Shown one piece after another: positions 1-10,730 of a DNA stretch of 36,163 nucleotides. Under the pieces are notes generated by a model. The model searched no databases. It had not been told where the DNA came from and saw only the letters and a program-made list of their open reading frames with translations. The stretch spans positions 1 through 36,163 of the forward strand of contig JAJZSW010000020.1 in NCBI GenBank assembly GCA_021849505.1, in the 5' to 3' direction. The first letter of the stretch is position 1. Each line of letters starts with the position of its first letter. A program made the position numbers and the translations under genes. The stretch is from Pseudomonadota bacterium (lineage in GTDB: Bacteria; Pseudomonadota; Gammaproteobacteria; Burkholderiales; Rhodocyclaceae).

Positions 1-2097
1 ATCTTTTCCTACGTCGCAGCCAAGATGGTCGAAATCAGGCACAAGTACGGGCCGACCGCGATCCTCGATCAGAGTTATGCCGGCGCCTCCTTCGGCGTGC
101 TGCACAAGTCCGACCAGATCGAGGGCCTGCTCGGCCGTCTCCTCGGCATCTTCGGTTGCCGCACCAACTCGTGGTCGGTGCCAAGCTACCAGGGCACGAC
201 CACCAGTTCGCTCTGGACCTTCGGCACCATCAAGGACGGCAACGAAGACGATGCCTACGCCCACAGCAAGTTGATCATCATGTGGGGCTGGAACCCGGCC
301 TACACCTTCCACGGCGGCAATACCTTCTACTACATGCGGATGGCCAAGCAGCGCGGCTGCAAGTTCGTCGTGGTCGACCCGCAGTACACCGACTCGGCTG
401 CCGCCTACGATGCCTGGTGGATTCCGATCAAGCCGAACACCGACGCCGCGATGCTGGCCGGCATGGCGCACTACATCTTCACCAACAACCTGCATGACCA
501 GCAGTTCATCGACCGCTTCTGCCAGGGCATGGATGCTGGCACGATGCCGGGCTGGGCGCAGGGCAAGGAAAACTTCAAGGACTACATCCTCGGCAAGTAC
601 GACAACACCCCGAAGACCCCGGAGTGGGCGGAGAAGATTTGTGGCGTGCCCGCCGCCGACATCATCAAGCTAGCCGACATGTACGCGCGCACCAAACCCG
701 CGGCGCTGAAAGCCTCGTGGTCGCCGGGGCGCGCGAGCTATGGCGAGCAATACAACCGCATGGCGGCGGCGCTGCAGGCGATGACCGGCAACATCGGCAT
801 CCTCGGCGGCTGCGCCGAGGGGGTCGGCAAGGGCTGGGATGCGGAAGCCGTCGCCTATCCGTACGATCAGTACGCCAACGTCTGGTTCGCCGCGATCAAG
901 TCGGACCGCTGGGCGCACTGCGTACTCAACTACCCGAACGTCAAGCGCGAGGAAGTCGGACTATGGCCCCGGCCCGATCATCTCGATGGCGTGATCCCGA
1001 ACATCAAGGCGATTTTCTGGCAAGGTTCCGACTGGTTCAACCAGCTCACCAACATCAACAAGGAAATCGCGGCAATCAAGAAGCTGGAGATGGTGGTGTG
1101 CATGGACTCGACCATCACTCCGTCGGGCCTGTGGGCCGACGTGCTGCTGCCGATCGCCACCCACTTCGAGCGCCACGATGTCGCCCTGCCCTGGTACAAG
1201 GGCCATTACTACATCCACCGGCCCAAGGTCATCCAGCCGCTCGGCGAGAGCAAGACCGACTTCCAGGTCTTCACGGAACTGGCGTGGCGCCTCGGCTTCG
1301 GCCCGCTCTACAACCCCCTGGCATCGCGCGATTACTTCTTCAACGACGACCATGTCGACGAGGCCTACCTGCGGATGTGGTGGGAGGGCAAGGTGATGCC
1401 CAACCAGGGCGTCACCATGTCCTGGGAGGAGTTCAAGCAGCGCGGGGTATACAAGTTCAAATACGACCATCCGCTGGTCGCCTTCGAAGCCCAGATCAAA
1501 CATGGGAAGCCCTTCTCGACGCCGTCCGGAAAGATCGAGATTCTCACCACCGAGCTGGCACAGATACAGGACTGGACGCGCACGAAGTACGGCGCGCACA
1601 TCCCCTACATCCCGAAATGGATCGAGCCCTTCGAGTCGCTCAACCATCCGAAGACGAAGGACTTCCCCTTCCACATGATCACGCCACATCCGCGCTGGCG
1701 CACCCATACCATCTTCAACAACTGCAGCTGGCTGCGCGAAACCTACGAGCAGGAGATCACCATCAATGCCAACGACGCCGCCCGGCTCGGGATCAAGACG
1801 GGAGATACCGTGGAGGCCTGGAACGAACGCGGCCGCATCGTCCTGCCGGCCTACGTGACCGAGCGCTGCATGCCCGGCGTCGTGGTGGTCTATGAAGGGG
1901 TATGGATGGACCTCGACAAGAACGGCGTCGATCGTTCCGGCAACCCGGACTTCCTGACCCTCGACGAGCCAAGTCCCGCCGGCGCATTCGCCTACAACAC
2001 CATCCTGGTCAACATGAAAAAGACCGCGCTCGAGCACTGGCCGGGCTGGGACAAGGAAGCCACGGCCCGTGCCCACGTCTTCCGGCGCAACTACTAA
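1..2097 (+). CDS. DMSO-reductase-family molybdopterin oxidoreductase, catalytic subunit (5' partial)
   Basis: The reading frame is open from the first base, so the N-terminus (Tat signal and first Fe-S cluster in this family) lies outside; 698 residues are visible. The sequence follows the E. coli DmsA pattern: a conserved KTPEWA-GVPA segment near codons 205-220, a GNIGILGG stretch near 265, and a C-terminal molybdopterin-dinucleotide-binding domain with GDTVEAWNERG near 602-612. Aligning by eye to DmsA, the Ser in VPSYQG (bases 184-186) falls where DmsA has its Mo-ligating Ser, which suggests a Ser-ligated type. The gene is followed 24 bases on by the Fe-S subunit. Expected location is the periplasm, exported by Tat with its partner. 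Substrate cannot be read from the sequence: DMSO, TMAO, selenate or a sulfur oxyanion as acceptor, or an oxidation reaction, are all possible. Confidence 0.9.
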   Translation: MFSYVAAKMVEIRHKYGPTAILDQSYAGASFGVLHKSDQIEGLLGRLLGIFGCRTNSWSVPSYQGTTTSSLWTFGTIKDGNEDDAYAHSKLIIMWGWNPAYTFHGGNTFYYMRMAKQRGCKFVVVDPQYTDSAAAYDAWWIPIKPNTDAAMLAGMAHYIFTNNLHDQQFIDRFCQGMDAGTMPGWAQGKENFKDYILGKYDNTPKTPEWAEKICGVPAADIIKLADMYARTKPAALKASWSPGRASYGEQYNRMAAALQAMTGNIGILGGCAEGVGKGWDAEAVAYPYDQYANVWFAAIKSDRWAHCVLNYPNVKREEVGLWPRPDHLDGVIPNIKAIFWQGSDWFNQLTNINKEIAAIKKLEMVVCMDSTITPSGLWADVLLPIATHFERHDVALPWYKGHYYIHRPKVIQPLGESKTDFQVFTELAWRLGFGPLYNPLASRDYFFNDDHVDEAYLRMWWEGKVMPNQGVTMSWEEFKQRGVYKFKYDHPLVAFEAQIKHGKPFSTPSGKIEILTTELAQIQDWTRTKYGAHIPYIPKWIEPFESLNHPKTKDFPFHMITPHPRWRTHTIFNNCSWLRETYEQEITINANDAARLGIKTGDTVEAWNERGRIVLPAYVTERCMPGVVVVYEGVWMDLDKNGVDRSGNPDFLTLDEPSPAGAFAYNTILVNMKKTALEHWPGWDKEATARAHVFRRNY

Positions 2098-2121
2098 CCG
2101 CAAGCTATTGCGAGATTACTC

Positions 2122-2793
2122 ATGGCCAACACACTAGACAAGACCAAGGTCAAGGCGGCGCTCAAGCGCAAGGTGGCGCAGACCTACGAGCCGGTGAAAC
2201 CCGCCAAGCAATTCGGCTTCGTGCACCACAACGTCGACTGCATCGGCTGCCGCGCCTGCGAGATCGCCTGCAAGGACAAGAACGGTCTGCCGGCCGGACC
2301 GCGCTTCCGCCGCGTGATGTACATCGAGGGCGGCCGCTATCCGGATGTCTATGCCTACAAGGTCAACATGGCGTGCAATCACTGCGCCGAGCCGGCCTGC
2401 CTGCCTACCTGCCCGACCGGCGCGATCTGGAAACGCGCCGACAACGGCGTGGTCGACATCGACTCGACGCTGTGCATCGGCTGTCGTCGTTGCGAGGCCG
2501 CCTGCCCCTACGGTGCGCCGCAGTGGAACCCGCAGGCGCAGATCGTCCAGAAGTGCAACATGTGCATCGACGAACTCGAGGCCGGCCGCAAGCCCTACTG
2601 CGTGATGGCCTGCATGATGCGCGTACTCGACATCGGCCCGATCGACCAGCTGCGCACCGGCACTTTCAAGACGGCCGCGGTCGGCGCCGCCGACAAGGTC
2701 GTGCGCCAGGTGAAGAACATGGCCAACCCGGAACTCACCAACCCCTCGATCGTCTTCGTGCCGCACAGCAAGGGCCGCGTCGATGGCAGCTGA
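2122..2793 (+). CDS. DmsB-like ferredoxin subunit with four [4Fe-4S] clusters
   Basis: Electron-transfer subunit of the molybdoenzyme, 223 residues. Sixteen cysteines form four cluster sets: C40/C43/C46/C50, C85/C88/C93/C97, C118/C121/C124/C128 and C145/C148/C160/C164, the last with the wide spacing typical of DmsB/NrfC-type proteins. There is no signal peptide, so it should be exported bound to the catalytic subunit by the Tat route (known for this family, inferred here). It would carry electrons between the Mo site and an outside partner. DmsB normally docks on the membrane protein DmsC; no such gene follows, and the nearest redox partner is the cytochrome c at 3629. The stop codon lies inside the start of the next gene (11-base overlap), which implies coupled translation. 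Confidence 0.93.
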   Translation: MANTLDKTKVKAALKRKVAQTYEPVKPAKQFGFVHHNVDCIGCRACEIACKDKNGLPAGPRFRRVMYIEGGRYPDVYAYKVNMACNHCAEPACLPTCPTGAIWKRADNGVVDIDSTLCIGCRRCEAACPYGAPQWNPQAQIVQKCNMCIDELEAGRKPYCVMACMMRVLDIGPIDQLRTGTFKTAAVGAADKVVRQVKNMANPELTNPSIVFVPHSKGRVDGS

Positions 2794-3538
2794 CACTGTC
2801 CGGATGTTCGCAGCGGATATCGCGGCGGCGCTCGCCGATGACGCGGAAACCCTGGCACTCATCCACGACCGCGAGCTGACCGCCGCGTTTGTCGAGGAAC
2901 TCTCCGCAATCGGGTTTCCGCACAACCTCGTGATGCTGCCTGCCGACGTGCGCGCCCAGGAGGCATGGCGTTTCATGGCGGCGGCACTCGCCGACCTGCC
3001 GGCAAGACTCGACGCGACGGAGATCGATCATCTGGCCGCCGATTTCGCCGCCATCTACCTGGTTTCGTCCTATGGCGCTTCACCCTGCGAGTCGACATGG
3101 ATCGACGAAGACCATCTGCTGTGCCAGGACACCATGTTCCAGTTGCGCGAAATCTACCGCGCCGCTGGCCTGGCGGCGGCGGACTGGCGCCGCCGCCCGG
3201 ACGATCATCTGGTCCTGCAGTTCGCCTATCTGGCACATGCGATGAGGCACGCCGGCAACAACGACGACTGGCGCGCCATCGCCAGGATGATGGACGAGCA
3301 TCTGTTCCGCTGGTTGCCGGATTTCTGCCAGCGCATCGCGACGCGTTGCGCGACACCTTTTTACGCAGGCCTCGCAATGGTGACCAACGAATGGGCGGAG
3401 GGGCTGCGCAATCTCCTGGCCGCGCGACTTGGCGAGCCGCGCCCCAGCCGCGAGGAAATCGAACTGCGCCTGAAGCCGCCGCCAGTCGTCCATACCGCCC
3501 CGGTGGCCTTTGTGCCGGGAATCGGACCGGCGATCTAG
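2783..3538 (+). CDS. TorD/DmsD-family molybdoenzyme maturation chaperone
   Basis: All-helical cytoplasmic chaperone of 251 residues. Members of this family bind the Tat leader and apo form of a molybdoenzyme and hold back export until the cofactor is loaded. Visible hallmarks are the LAADFAAIYL helix, the ASPCESTW-DEDHLL segment (around residues 99-112) and the DEHLFRWLPDFCQRI stretch (around 172-186), all typical of TorD/DmsD proteins. The start overlaps the end of the Fe-S subunit by 11 bases. Its presence supports the first gene encoding a Tat-exported Mo-bisPGD enzyme that needs a dedicated chaperone. The C-terminal tail after about residue 230 is proline-rich and looks disordered. Confidence 0.9.
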   Translation: MAADTVRMFAADIAAALADDAETLALIHDRELTAAFVEELSAIGFPHNLVMLPADVRAQEAWRFMAAALADLPARLDATEIDHLAADFAAIYLVSSYGASPCESTWIDEDHLLCQDTMFQLREIYRAAGLAAADWRRRPDDHLVLQFAYLAHAMRHAGNNDDWRAIARMMDEHLFRWLPDFCQRIATRCATPFYAGLAMVTNEWAEGLRNLLAARLGEPRPSREEIELRLKPPPVVHTAPVAFVPGIGPAI

Positions 3539-3628
3539 GTCGTTTCCGCCACCGCGCAATCCTCGTCAGCTTGCCCTGAATACTCCGCACGACGCATTTC
3601 CCCGACCAACCGATGAAAGGAAACCCAC

Positions 3629-3943
3629 ATGAAGTCAATCACCCCTCTGCTGGCCGTCTCGTGCCTTGTCGCCGTCTCTCCCGCCATGGCGAATCTGGAG
3701 CTTGCCAAGAAAAGCAATTGCATGGCTTGTCATACAGTTGACAAAAAACTGGTCGGCCCGGCCTATGCCGATGTAGCGAAGAAATACGCCGGCGACAAGA
3801 CTGCTGTCAAGACGCTGGCCGCCAAGGTCAAGGCCGGTTCCAAGGGCGGTGTGTGGGGTCAGGTGCCCATGCCGCCGAACCCCAACGTCAAGGATGCCGA
3901 CATGGAAATCCTGATCAAGTGGATTCTGGCTGGCGCCAAGTAA
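3629..3943 (+). CDS. Small periplasmic class I cytochrome c (c551/c552-like)
   Basis: 104 residues with a Sec signal peptide (positive MK start, hydrophobic run, likely cleavage after Ala21 in SPAMA-N), leaving a mature protein of about 83 residues. One haem site, C31-M-A-C34-H35, and a probable axial Met81 in QVPMPPNP, as in monohaem cytochromes c551/c552. A good ribosome site (GAAAGGAAAC) precedes the ATG. It lies 90 bases after the chaperone gene. Since no quinol-oxidising membrane subunit is encoded here, this soluble carrier is the obvious candidate to shuttle electrons between the periplasmic Mo enzyme and the membrane chain; that is inference. It could alternatively be a general carrier that only happens to sit here. 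Confidence 0.92.
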   Translation: MKSITPLLAVSCLVAVSPAMANLELAKKSNCMACHTVDKKLVGPAYADVAKKYAGDKTAVKTLAAKVKAGSKGGVWGQVPMPPNPNVKDADMEILIKWILAGAK

Positions 3944-3965
3944 ACAGTCTCCCTTTATTCTCGCT

Positions 3966-3984
3966 CACCCCCATTCCGGGGGTG
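3966..3984 (+). terminator. Hairpin between cytochrome c and sensor kinase genes
   Basis: CACCCCC and GGGGGTG form a perfect 7-bp stem with a 5-base ATTCC loop, followed by a T-rich stretch (TATTCTTTT). It starts 22 bases after the cytochrome stop codon and ends 16 bases before the kinase ATG. It may partly terminate the structural-gene transcript. The right arm is also the only purine-rich tract near the kinase start, so folding could limit kinase translation. Confidence 0.5.
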
Positions 3985-4000
3985 CGGTATTCTTTTGCCC

Positions 4001-5865
4001 ATGACGGTTCGTGTTGCGCTTTTGAGCCACCGCCTGCTGCGCGGAGTGTTGCTTGCCGCTGGTGGCGCTTCCGTGTTGTTCGGATTGCTGTTCCTCGGTT
4101 TGTATCGGAGCCAGTTGGAAAACGAGCGCGCCGAGGCTTCTCTGCAACTGAACCGCATGCTCCAGGTGACCTGGGAAAACGCCATGCTGAAACGCGATGT
4201 CGAAGGCCTGCGCGACATCGTCGGCAAGCTCGGCACGCTTCCCGGCATCCGCGACGTGCTGATTCTGGCGCCGGCGGGCGAAGTCCGCTTCGCCTCCGAT
4301 GCAGCCAAACTGGGCCGCCAAATGCCCGCAGTGGCACAGGCCACGACGGCCGGCAAACCGCTGAGCCGCTTCGAGACACTCGATAGCGGCAGCGAGGTGC
4401 TGCGCTCCATCAATCCGGTGCCGAATCGCGCCCCCTGCACACCCTGCCACGGCGCCGTCGCCACACATCCGGTGAATGGCGTGCTGGTGATCGACTACGA
4501 CGCGGCGCCGATCCGCGCAAGCGCGATGGCCAGCGCCATCGTGCTCCTGGCGGCGGGCACCGCCGCGCTCGGCCTGACGCTGGCCACGCTCTGGCTGCTG
4601 TTGCGTCGCCATGTGATTCGGCCACTGGCGGGGCTGGATGCGGCCACCCGCGCGCTCGCCGCCGGCGACCTTGCCGTGCGCGCGCCCGTTGCCAGCGATG
4701 ACGAAATCGGCCGTGCGGCGACCAGTTTCAACATCATGGCCGGGCGTCTCGAAACCCAGGTTGCGCTATTACACGCCAACAAAACCTATCTCCAGGAAAT
4801 CCTCGACGGCCTGCCCGACGGCGTGCGCGTCATCCGTGTCCGCGACAGGCAGGTGGTACTCGCCAATCGCGCGTTCTGCCAACAGGTCGGCCTGACCGCC
4901 ACGCAAGTGCTGGGGCAGGCCTGCCACACAGCCAGCCATGGCCGCACCGAACCCTGCGTGCCCACCCTGGTCGTCTGTCCGCTCCACGAACTGCACGATA
5001 ATGGCGCCAGCCTCAAGACCACCCACCACCACCAGAATGCCGAGGGCAGCCAGTTCCCCGCCGAAATTCATGCCATGCGCGTCGAACTGAACAGCGGCGC
5101 GGCGCGGGAAAGCTATATCGTCGAATCGGTGCGCGACCTCGGCCAGGCTGTCAGCATCTCGCACGAGCAGCGCCTCTCCGAACTCGGCCTGCTCGCCGCC
5201 GGCATCGCCCACGAGATCCACAATCCGCTCGGCTCGGTGCGCCTTGGCGTCCAGGGACTGATGCGGGAAATGCGCGACGGCCGCATCGCGCCCGACCAGA
5301 TCATCGACTACATGAGACTGATCGACCAGGAGATCGACAACTGCATCGCCGTCACGCGCCGCCTGCTGCTGCTGGCGCGGCCGCCAGCCGGCAGCCTGCA
5401 ACTGGTCGTCATCAACGAGGCGCTCATCGATATCCTGCAATTGCTCGAGTACGATGCCCAGACTCATGGCATCATCCAGCAGACTGAAATGCCCGCCCTC
5501 GCGTTGCGCATCCTCGCCGACGAAGCCGAAATCCGCATGATCTTCCTTAATCTGATCCAGAACGCCCACCACGCCATGCCGAACGGTGGCAAGCTCGCTG
5601 CCCGGCTCGCGGCAGACGCCGGCCACGCGCTGATCGAGATCGCCGACAGCGGTGTCGGCATGAGCCCCGAAACCATCGCGCGCATCTTCGATCCCTTCTT
5701 CAGCCGACGTGCCGACGGCGTCGCCGGTACCGGCCTCGGCCTCACCATCGTCAAGAATTTCGTCGCGCGCATGGGCGGATCCATCACCGTCGCCAGCACA
5801 CCCGGTGCGGGGACGCGCTTCACGATCCGTCTGCCGCTGGCCGAAACCGCACTGGAGCATGGTGC

Positions 5866-5869
<4 letters not shown>
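4001..5869 (+). CDS. Sensor histidine kinase with periplasmic c-haem motif, HAMP and Cys-rich PAS
   Basis: About 622 residues from the ATG at 4001; a TTG at 3995 would add two. Order: membrane helix (about 8-34), periplasmic domain (about 35-170), second membrane helix (about 175-202), HAMP, PAS (about 265-370), dimerisation/H-box with GIAHEIHNPL (about 400), and HATPase with GVGM and GTGLGL motifs. The periplasmic domain ends with an intact c-haem site, CTPCH (bases 4436-4450), then VNGVLVIDYD, a layout seen in haem-binding sensor kinases. The PAS domain carries C-H-x4-H-G-x4-PC-x7-CPL, a candidate metal or redox site. Its stop overlaps the regulator's GTG start. It likely senses redox state or a small ligand in the periplasm and may control the upstream molybdoenzyme; target and signal are inferred. 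Confidence 0.92.
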
Positions 5870-7212
<1,343 letters not shown>

Positions 7213-7257
7213 AGAAGTCGGCACTGGCGGGACGGCACCGGGTACCGCACGGGCAAA

Positions 7258-7266
7258 TGCGATAAT
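7258..7266 (+). promoter_or_regulatory. Possible extended -10 promoter for mfd
   Basis: TGCGATAAT resembles an extended -10 (TGn plus a TATAAT-like hexamer) and lies 27 bases before the mfd ATG. There is no good -35 element at the expected distance. It sits in the short gap after the response-regulator gene and is the only promoter-like sequence seen there. Confidence 0.35.
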
Positions 7267-7292
7267 CGCGGCCTGGCATTTTCCCGATTTCG

Positions 7293-10200
7293 ATGAATCC
7301 TCTGCTCCCTCTGCCGACCGCTCCGAAGCCCGGCCATCGTGTTTCCTTGCCTGACTTCGCCGGCTCCTGCGACGCATTGGCCATCAGCCAGCTTGCCGGC
7401 GGCAAGCGCCTGCTGGCCGTGATGGCCGCCAGTCCGCTGGAGGCCCAGCGCCTCGCCGAGGAGGTGGGCTGGTTCGCCCCCGCCCTGAAGGTGCATCTGC
7501 TGCCCGATTGGGAAACGCTGCCCTACGACCACTTCTCACCGCACCAGGACCTGGTGTCGGAGCGTCTTGCCACGCTGTTCGCCGTGACGCAGGGCCAGTG
7601 CGACGTGCTGATCTGTGCCGCCGCCACGGCAGCCACACGTCTGGCACCGCCCGCCTTCCTCGCCGCCCACACCTTCTTCATGAAGAAGGGGGACAGGCTC
7701 GACCTCGACAAGCTGCGCGCGCAATTGACGCTGGCCGGCTACCAGCACGTCACGCAGGTCGTCGCGCCGGGCGAGTACAGCGTGCGCGGCGGGCTGGTCG
7801 ACCTGTTCCCGATGGGCACGCAACTGCCCTACCGCATCGAACTCTTCGACGACGAGATCGAGACGCTGCGCAGCTTCGACGTCGACAGCCAGCGCACCCT
7901 CTTCCCGGTGCCGGAGATCCGCCTGCTGCCGGCACGCGAGTTTCCCGCCGGCGAAGCGGGCCGCACCACTTTCCGCCAGCGCTTCCGCGAGGCTTTCGAG
8001 GGCGATGCCTCGCGCATCGCGCTCTACAAGGATGTCTCGAACGGCATCCTGCCCGCCGGCATCGAGTATTACCTGCCGCTGTTCTTCGAGGAAAAGGACA
8101 GTGGGGCGACCCTGTTCGACTACCTGCCTGCGGACACCACATTGTTGCTGCACGGCGACGTGCCGGTCGCACTCGCCGAATTCTGGACCGACCTCAAGTC
8201 GCGCCACAAGATGCTCGGCGGGGACCGTTCGCGGCCGATCATGCCGCCGCAGGACATCTTCCTGCGCGAGGAGGAATTTTTCATCCGGGCCAACGGCTTC
8301 GGGCAATTGCTTGCAAAAGTCAGCACCAGCGAGACGGCACTGCCGCCGCTCGCCGTCGACCGCAAGGCCGCCGATCCTCTCCAGGCCCTCAGGCTGTTTC
8401 TCGACACCTTCCCCGGACGCGTGCTGCTGCTGGCCGAATCGGCCGGCCGGCGCGAGACGCTGCACGAATACCTCGCCGAACATGGCCTGAGCGCGACACC
8501 CTGTGCGGATTTTGCGGCATTCCTGGACAGCGATGCCCGGCTGATGCTGGCTCATGCGCCGGTTTCCGGCGGTTTCCGGCTGGCGGATTATGCCGTCATC
8601 ACCGAGAACGAGCTTTATGCCGCGACCGCCCGTCCGCGCCACAAGCGCAGCGATGCGCGCCGCGCCAACCTCGAAGGCTGGCTGCGCGACCTCTCCGAAC
8701 TCAAGATCGGCGACCCGGTCGTCCACGAAAGTCACGGCATCGGCCGCTACCTCGGCCTCGTGCATATGGACCTCGGCGACGGCGATGCGGAGTTCCTCCA
8801 GCTCGAATACGCCGGCCAGGCCAAACTTTATGTGCCGGTGGCACAACTCGAAGTCATCTCGCGCTACAGCGGCGTCGATCCGGAAGCAGTGCAGCTGCAC
8901 ACGCTCGGCTCCGGCCAGTGGGAGAAGGCCAAGAAGAAGGCCGCCGAGCAGGTGCGCGACACCGCCGCCGAGCTGCTGCACCTCTATGCCCAGCGCGCCG
9001 CGCGCCAGGGCCATGAATTCAAGTTCAAGACGCACGACCTGGAAACCTTCGCGGCCGGCTTCGGTTTCGAGGAGACGCCGGACCAGCTCGCCGCCATCGG
9101 CGCGGTGATCAGCGACATGGTGTCGGGCAAGCCGATGGACCGGCTGGTCTGCGGCGATGTCGGTTTTGGCAAGACCGAAGTCGCGATGCGCGCCGCCTTC
9201 GTCGCCGTCGCCGATGGCAGGCAGGTCGCGGTGCTGTGCCCGACCACCCTGCTCGCCGAGCAGCACTACCAGAACTTCGCGGACCGCTTCGCCGACTGGC
9301 CGGTCAAGGTCGCCGAAATCTCGCGCTTCAAGTCGAAGCAGGAGCAGGCCGAGGCCGTCAGGCTGCTCGCCGACGGCAAGATCGACATCCTGATCGGCAC
9401 GCACCGTTTGCTGCAGGCGGATGTCAAATTCGAGCGGCTCGGCCTCGTCATCATCGACGAGGAGCATCGCTTCGGCGTCCGCCAGAAGGAGGCGCTCAAG
9501 GCCTTGCGTGCCGAGGTCGACGTGCTTACCCTCACCGCGACGCCGATCCCGCGGACATTGGGCCTCTCGCTCGAAGGGCTGCGCGACTTCTCGGTGATCG
9601 CGACACCGCCGCAGAAACGCCTGGCGATCAAGACCTTCGTCCACAAGTGGTCGAACGGCCTGGTGCGCGAAGCCTGCCTGCGCGAATTCAAGCGCGGCGG
9701 CCAGGTCTATGTATTGCATAACGAGGTCGACACCATCGAGAACATGCGCGACCGGCTGCAGAAGCTGTTGCCGGAAGCCCGCATCGTCGTCGGCCACGGC
9801 CAGTTGCCGGAGCGCGAACTCGAGCGCGTGATGCGCGAATTCACGCAGCAGAAGCACAACCTGCTGCTGTGCTCGACCATCATCGAGACCGGCATCGACA
9901 ATCCCCACGCCAACACCATCGTGATCGCCCGCGCCGACAAGTTCGGCCTCGCCCAGCTGCACCAGCTGCGCGGCCGGGTCGGCCGTTCGCACCACCAGGC
10001 CTACGCCTACCTGCTCACCGACGAGAACGCCAAGCCGAGCACGCAGGCGCAGCGGCGGCTCGACGCGATCCAGGCGATGGAAGAGCTCGGCTCGGGCTTC
10101 TTCCTCGCCATGCACGACCTCGAGATCCGCGGCGCCGGCGAGGTGCTCGGCGAAAACCAGTCCGGCGAGATCCACGAAGTCGGCTTCGCACTGTATGCCA

Positions 10201-10712
10201 ACATGCTCAACGCAGCCGTGCGCGCCCTCAAGGACGGCAAGGCGATTCCCGACCTGACCCAGCCGCTGGCGATTACGGCGGAAATCAACCTGCACTTTCC
10301 CGCCCTGCTCCCCGACGCCTACTGCCCGGACGTGCACGAGCGGCTGACGCTCTACAAGCGGCTCGCCAACTGCGCGAACGAAGACGAACTGCGCGGGATG
10401 CAGGAGGAGCTGATCGACCGCTACGGGGAAATGCCGGCGCAAACCCAGGCGCTGATCGAAACCCACCGCCTGCGCCTGCTCGGCAAGCCGCTGGGCATCG
10501 CCAAGCTCGACGCCGGGCCGACGGCGATCCAGCTCCAGTTCGTCAAGAATCCGCCGATCGAGCCGCTGGCCATCATTCGGTTGATCCAGACCGATCGCAC
10601 CCATAAACTGGCCGGGCCGGATAAACTATGCTGGACTCAGGCGACCGCCACGCTGAAGGAGCGCACGGCCGCAATCAAGAACCTGTTCAGCCGTCTCGGC
10701 AGTTGCGCCTGA
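7293..10712 (+). CDS. mfd: Transcription-repair coupling factor Mfd
   Basis: 1139 residues, the usual full length. Mfd removes RNA polymerase stalled at DNA damage and recruits UvrA. Regions seen in order: UvrB-like N-terminal module (about 1-340), a linker domain, the RNA-polymerase-interacting CarD-like domain starting LKIGDPVVHESHGIGRY (about 470-540), and the SF2 translocase with Walker A CGDVGFGKTE (about 623-632), DEEH box (IIDEEHRFG, about 719) and motif VI region QLRGRVGRS. The C-terminal TRCF domain (about 1000-1110) ends the protein. It is a housekeeping gene, probably not functionally tied to its neighbours. The ribosome site is weak. FecR follows 18 bases later. Confidence 0.98.
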   Translation: MNPLLPLPTAPKPGHRVSLPDFAGSCDALAISQLAGGKRLLAVMAASPLEAQRLAEEVGWFAPALKVHLLPDWETLPYDHFSPHQDLVSERLATLFAVTQGQCDVLICAAATAATRLAPPAFLAAHTFFMKKGDRLDLDKLRAQLTLAGYQHVTQVVAPGEYSVRGGLVDLFPMGTQLPYRIELFDDEIETLRSFDVDSQRTLFPVPEIRLLPAREFPAGEAGRTTFRQRFREAFEGDASRIALYKDVSNGILPAGIEYYLPLFFEEKDSGATLFDYLPADTTLLLHGDVPVALAEFWTDLKSRHKMLGGDRSRPIMPPQDIFLREEEFFIRANGFGQLLAKVSTSETALPPLAVDRKAADPLQALRLFLDTFPGRVLLLAESAGRRETLHEYLAEHGLSATPCADFAAFLDSDARLMLAHAPVSGGFRLADYAVITENELYAATARPRHKRSDARRANLEGWLRDLSELKIGDPVVHESHGIGRYLGLVHMDLGDGDAEFLQLEYAGQAKLYVPVAQLEVISRYSGVDPEAVQLHTLGSGQWEKAKKKAAEQVRDTAAELLHLYAQRAARQGHEFKFKTHDLETFAAGFGFEETPDQLAAIGAVISDMVSGKPMDRLVCGDVGFGKTEVAMRAAFVAVADGRQVAVLCPTTLLAEQHYQNFADRFADWPVKVAEISRFKSKQEQAEAVRLLADGKIDILIGTHRLLQADVKFERLGLVIIDEEHRFGVRQKEALKALRAEVDVLTLTATPIPRTLGLSLEGLRDFSVIATPPQKRLAIKTFVHKWSNGLVREACLREFKRGGQVYVLHNEVDTIENMRDRLQKLLPEARIVVGHGQLPERELERVMREFTQQKHNLLLCSTIIETGIDNPHANTIVIARADKFGLAQLHQLRGRVGRSHHQAYAYLLTDENAKPSTQAQRRLDAIQAMEELGSGFFLAMHDLEIRGAGEVLGENQSGEIHEVGFALYANMLNAAVRALKDGKAIPDLTQPLAITAEINLHFPALLPDAYCPDVHERLTLYKRLANCANEDELRGMQEELIDRYGEMPAQTQALIETHRLRLLGKPLGIAKLDAGPTAIQLQFVKNPPIEPLAIIRLIQTDRTHKLAGPDKLCWTQATATLKERTAAIKNLFSRLGSCA

Positions 10713-10730
10713 TCTCGAAAGGAAAATGCC

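Noticed and set aside
624-1895. 423-codon frame overlapping the molybdoenzyme gene in another phase
   Set aside because: Low-complexity Arg/Ala/Pro translation; the catalytic subunit frame is conserved.
3539-3628. Sigma-54 promoter before the cytochrome gene
   Set aside because: No TGGC-N-TTGC spacing found, although a sigma-54 activator is encoded nearby.
8561-8580. 10-bp tandem repeat (GGTTTCCGGC twice) in mfd
   Set aside because: In frame within a variable linker of a normal-length Mfd; likely chance.
7536-10604. 1022-codon open frame antisense to mfd
   Set aside because: Product of high GC codon bias opposite a highly conserved gene; no recognisable domain.
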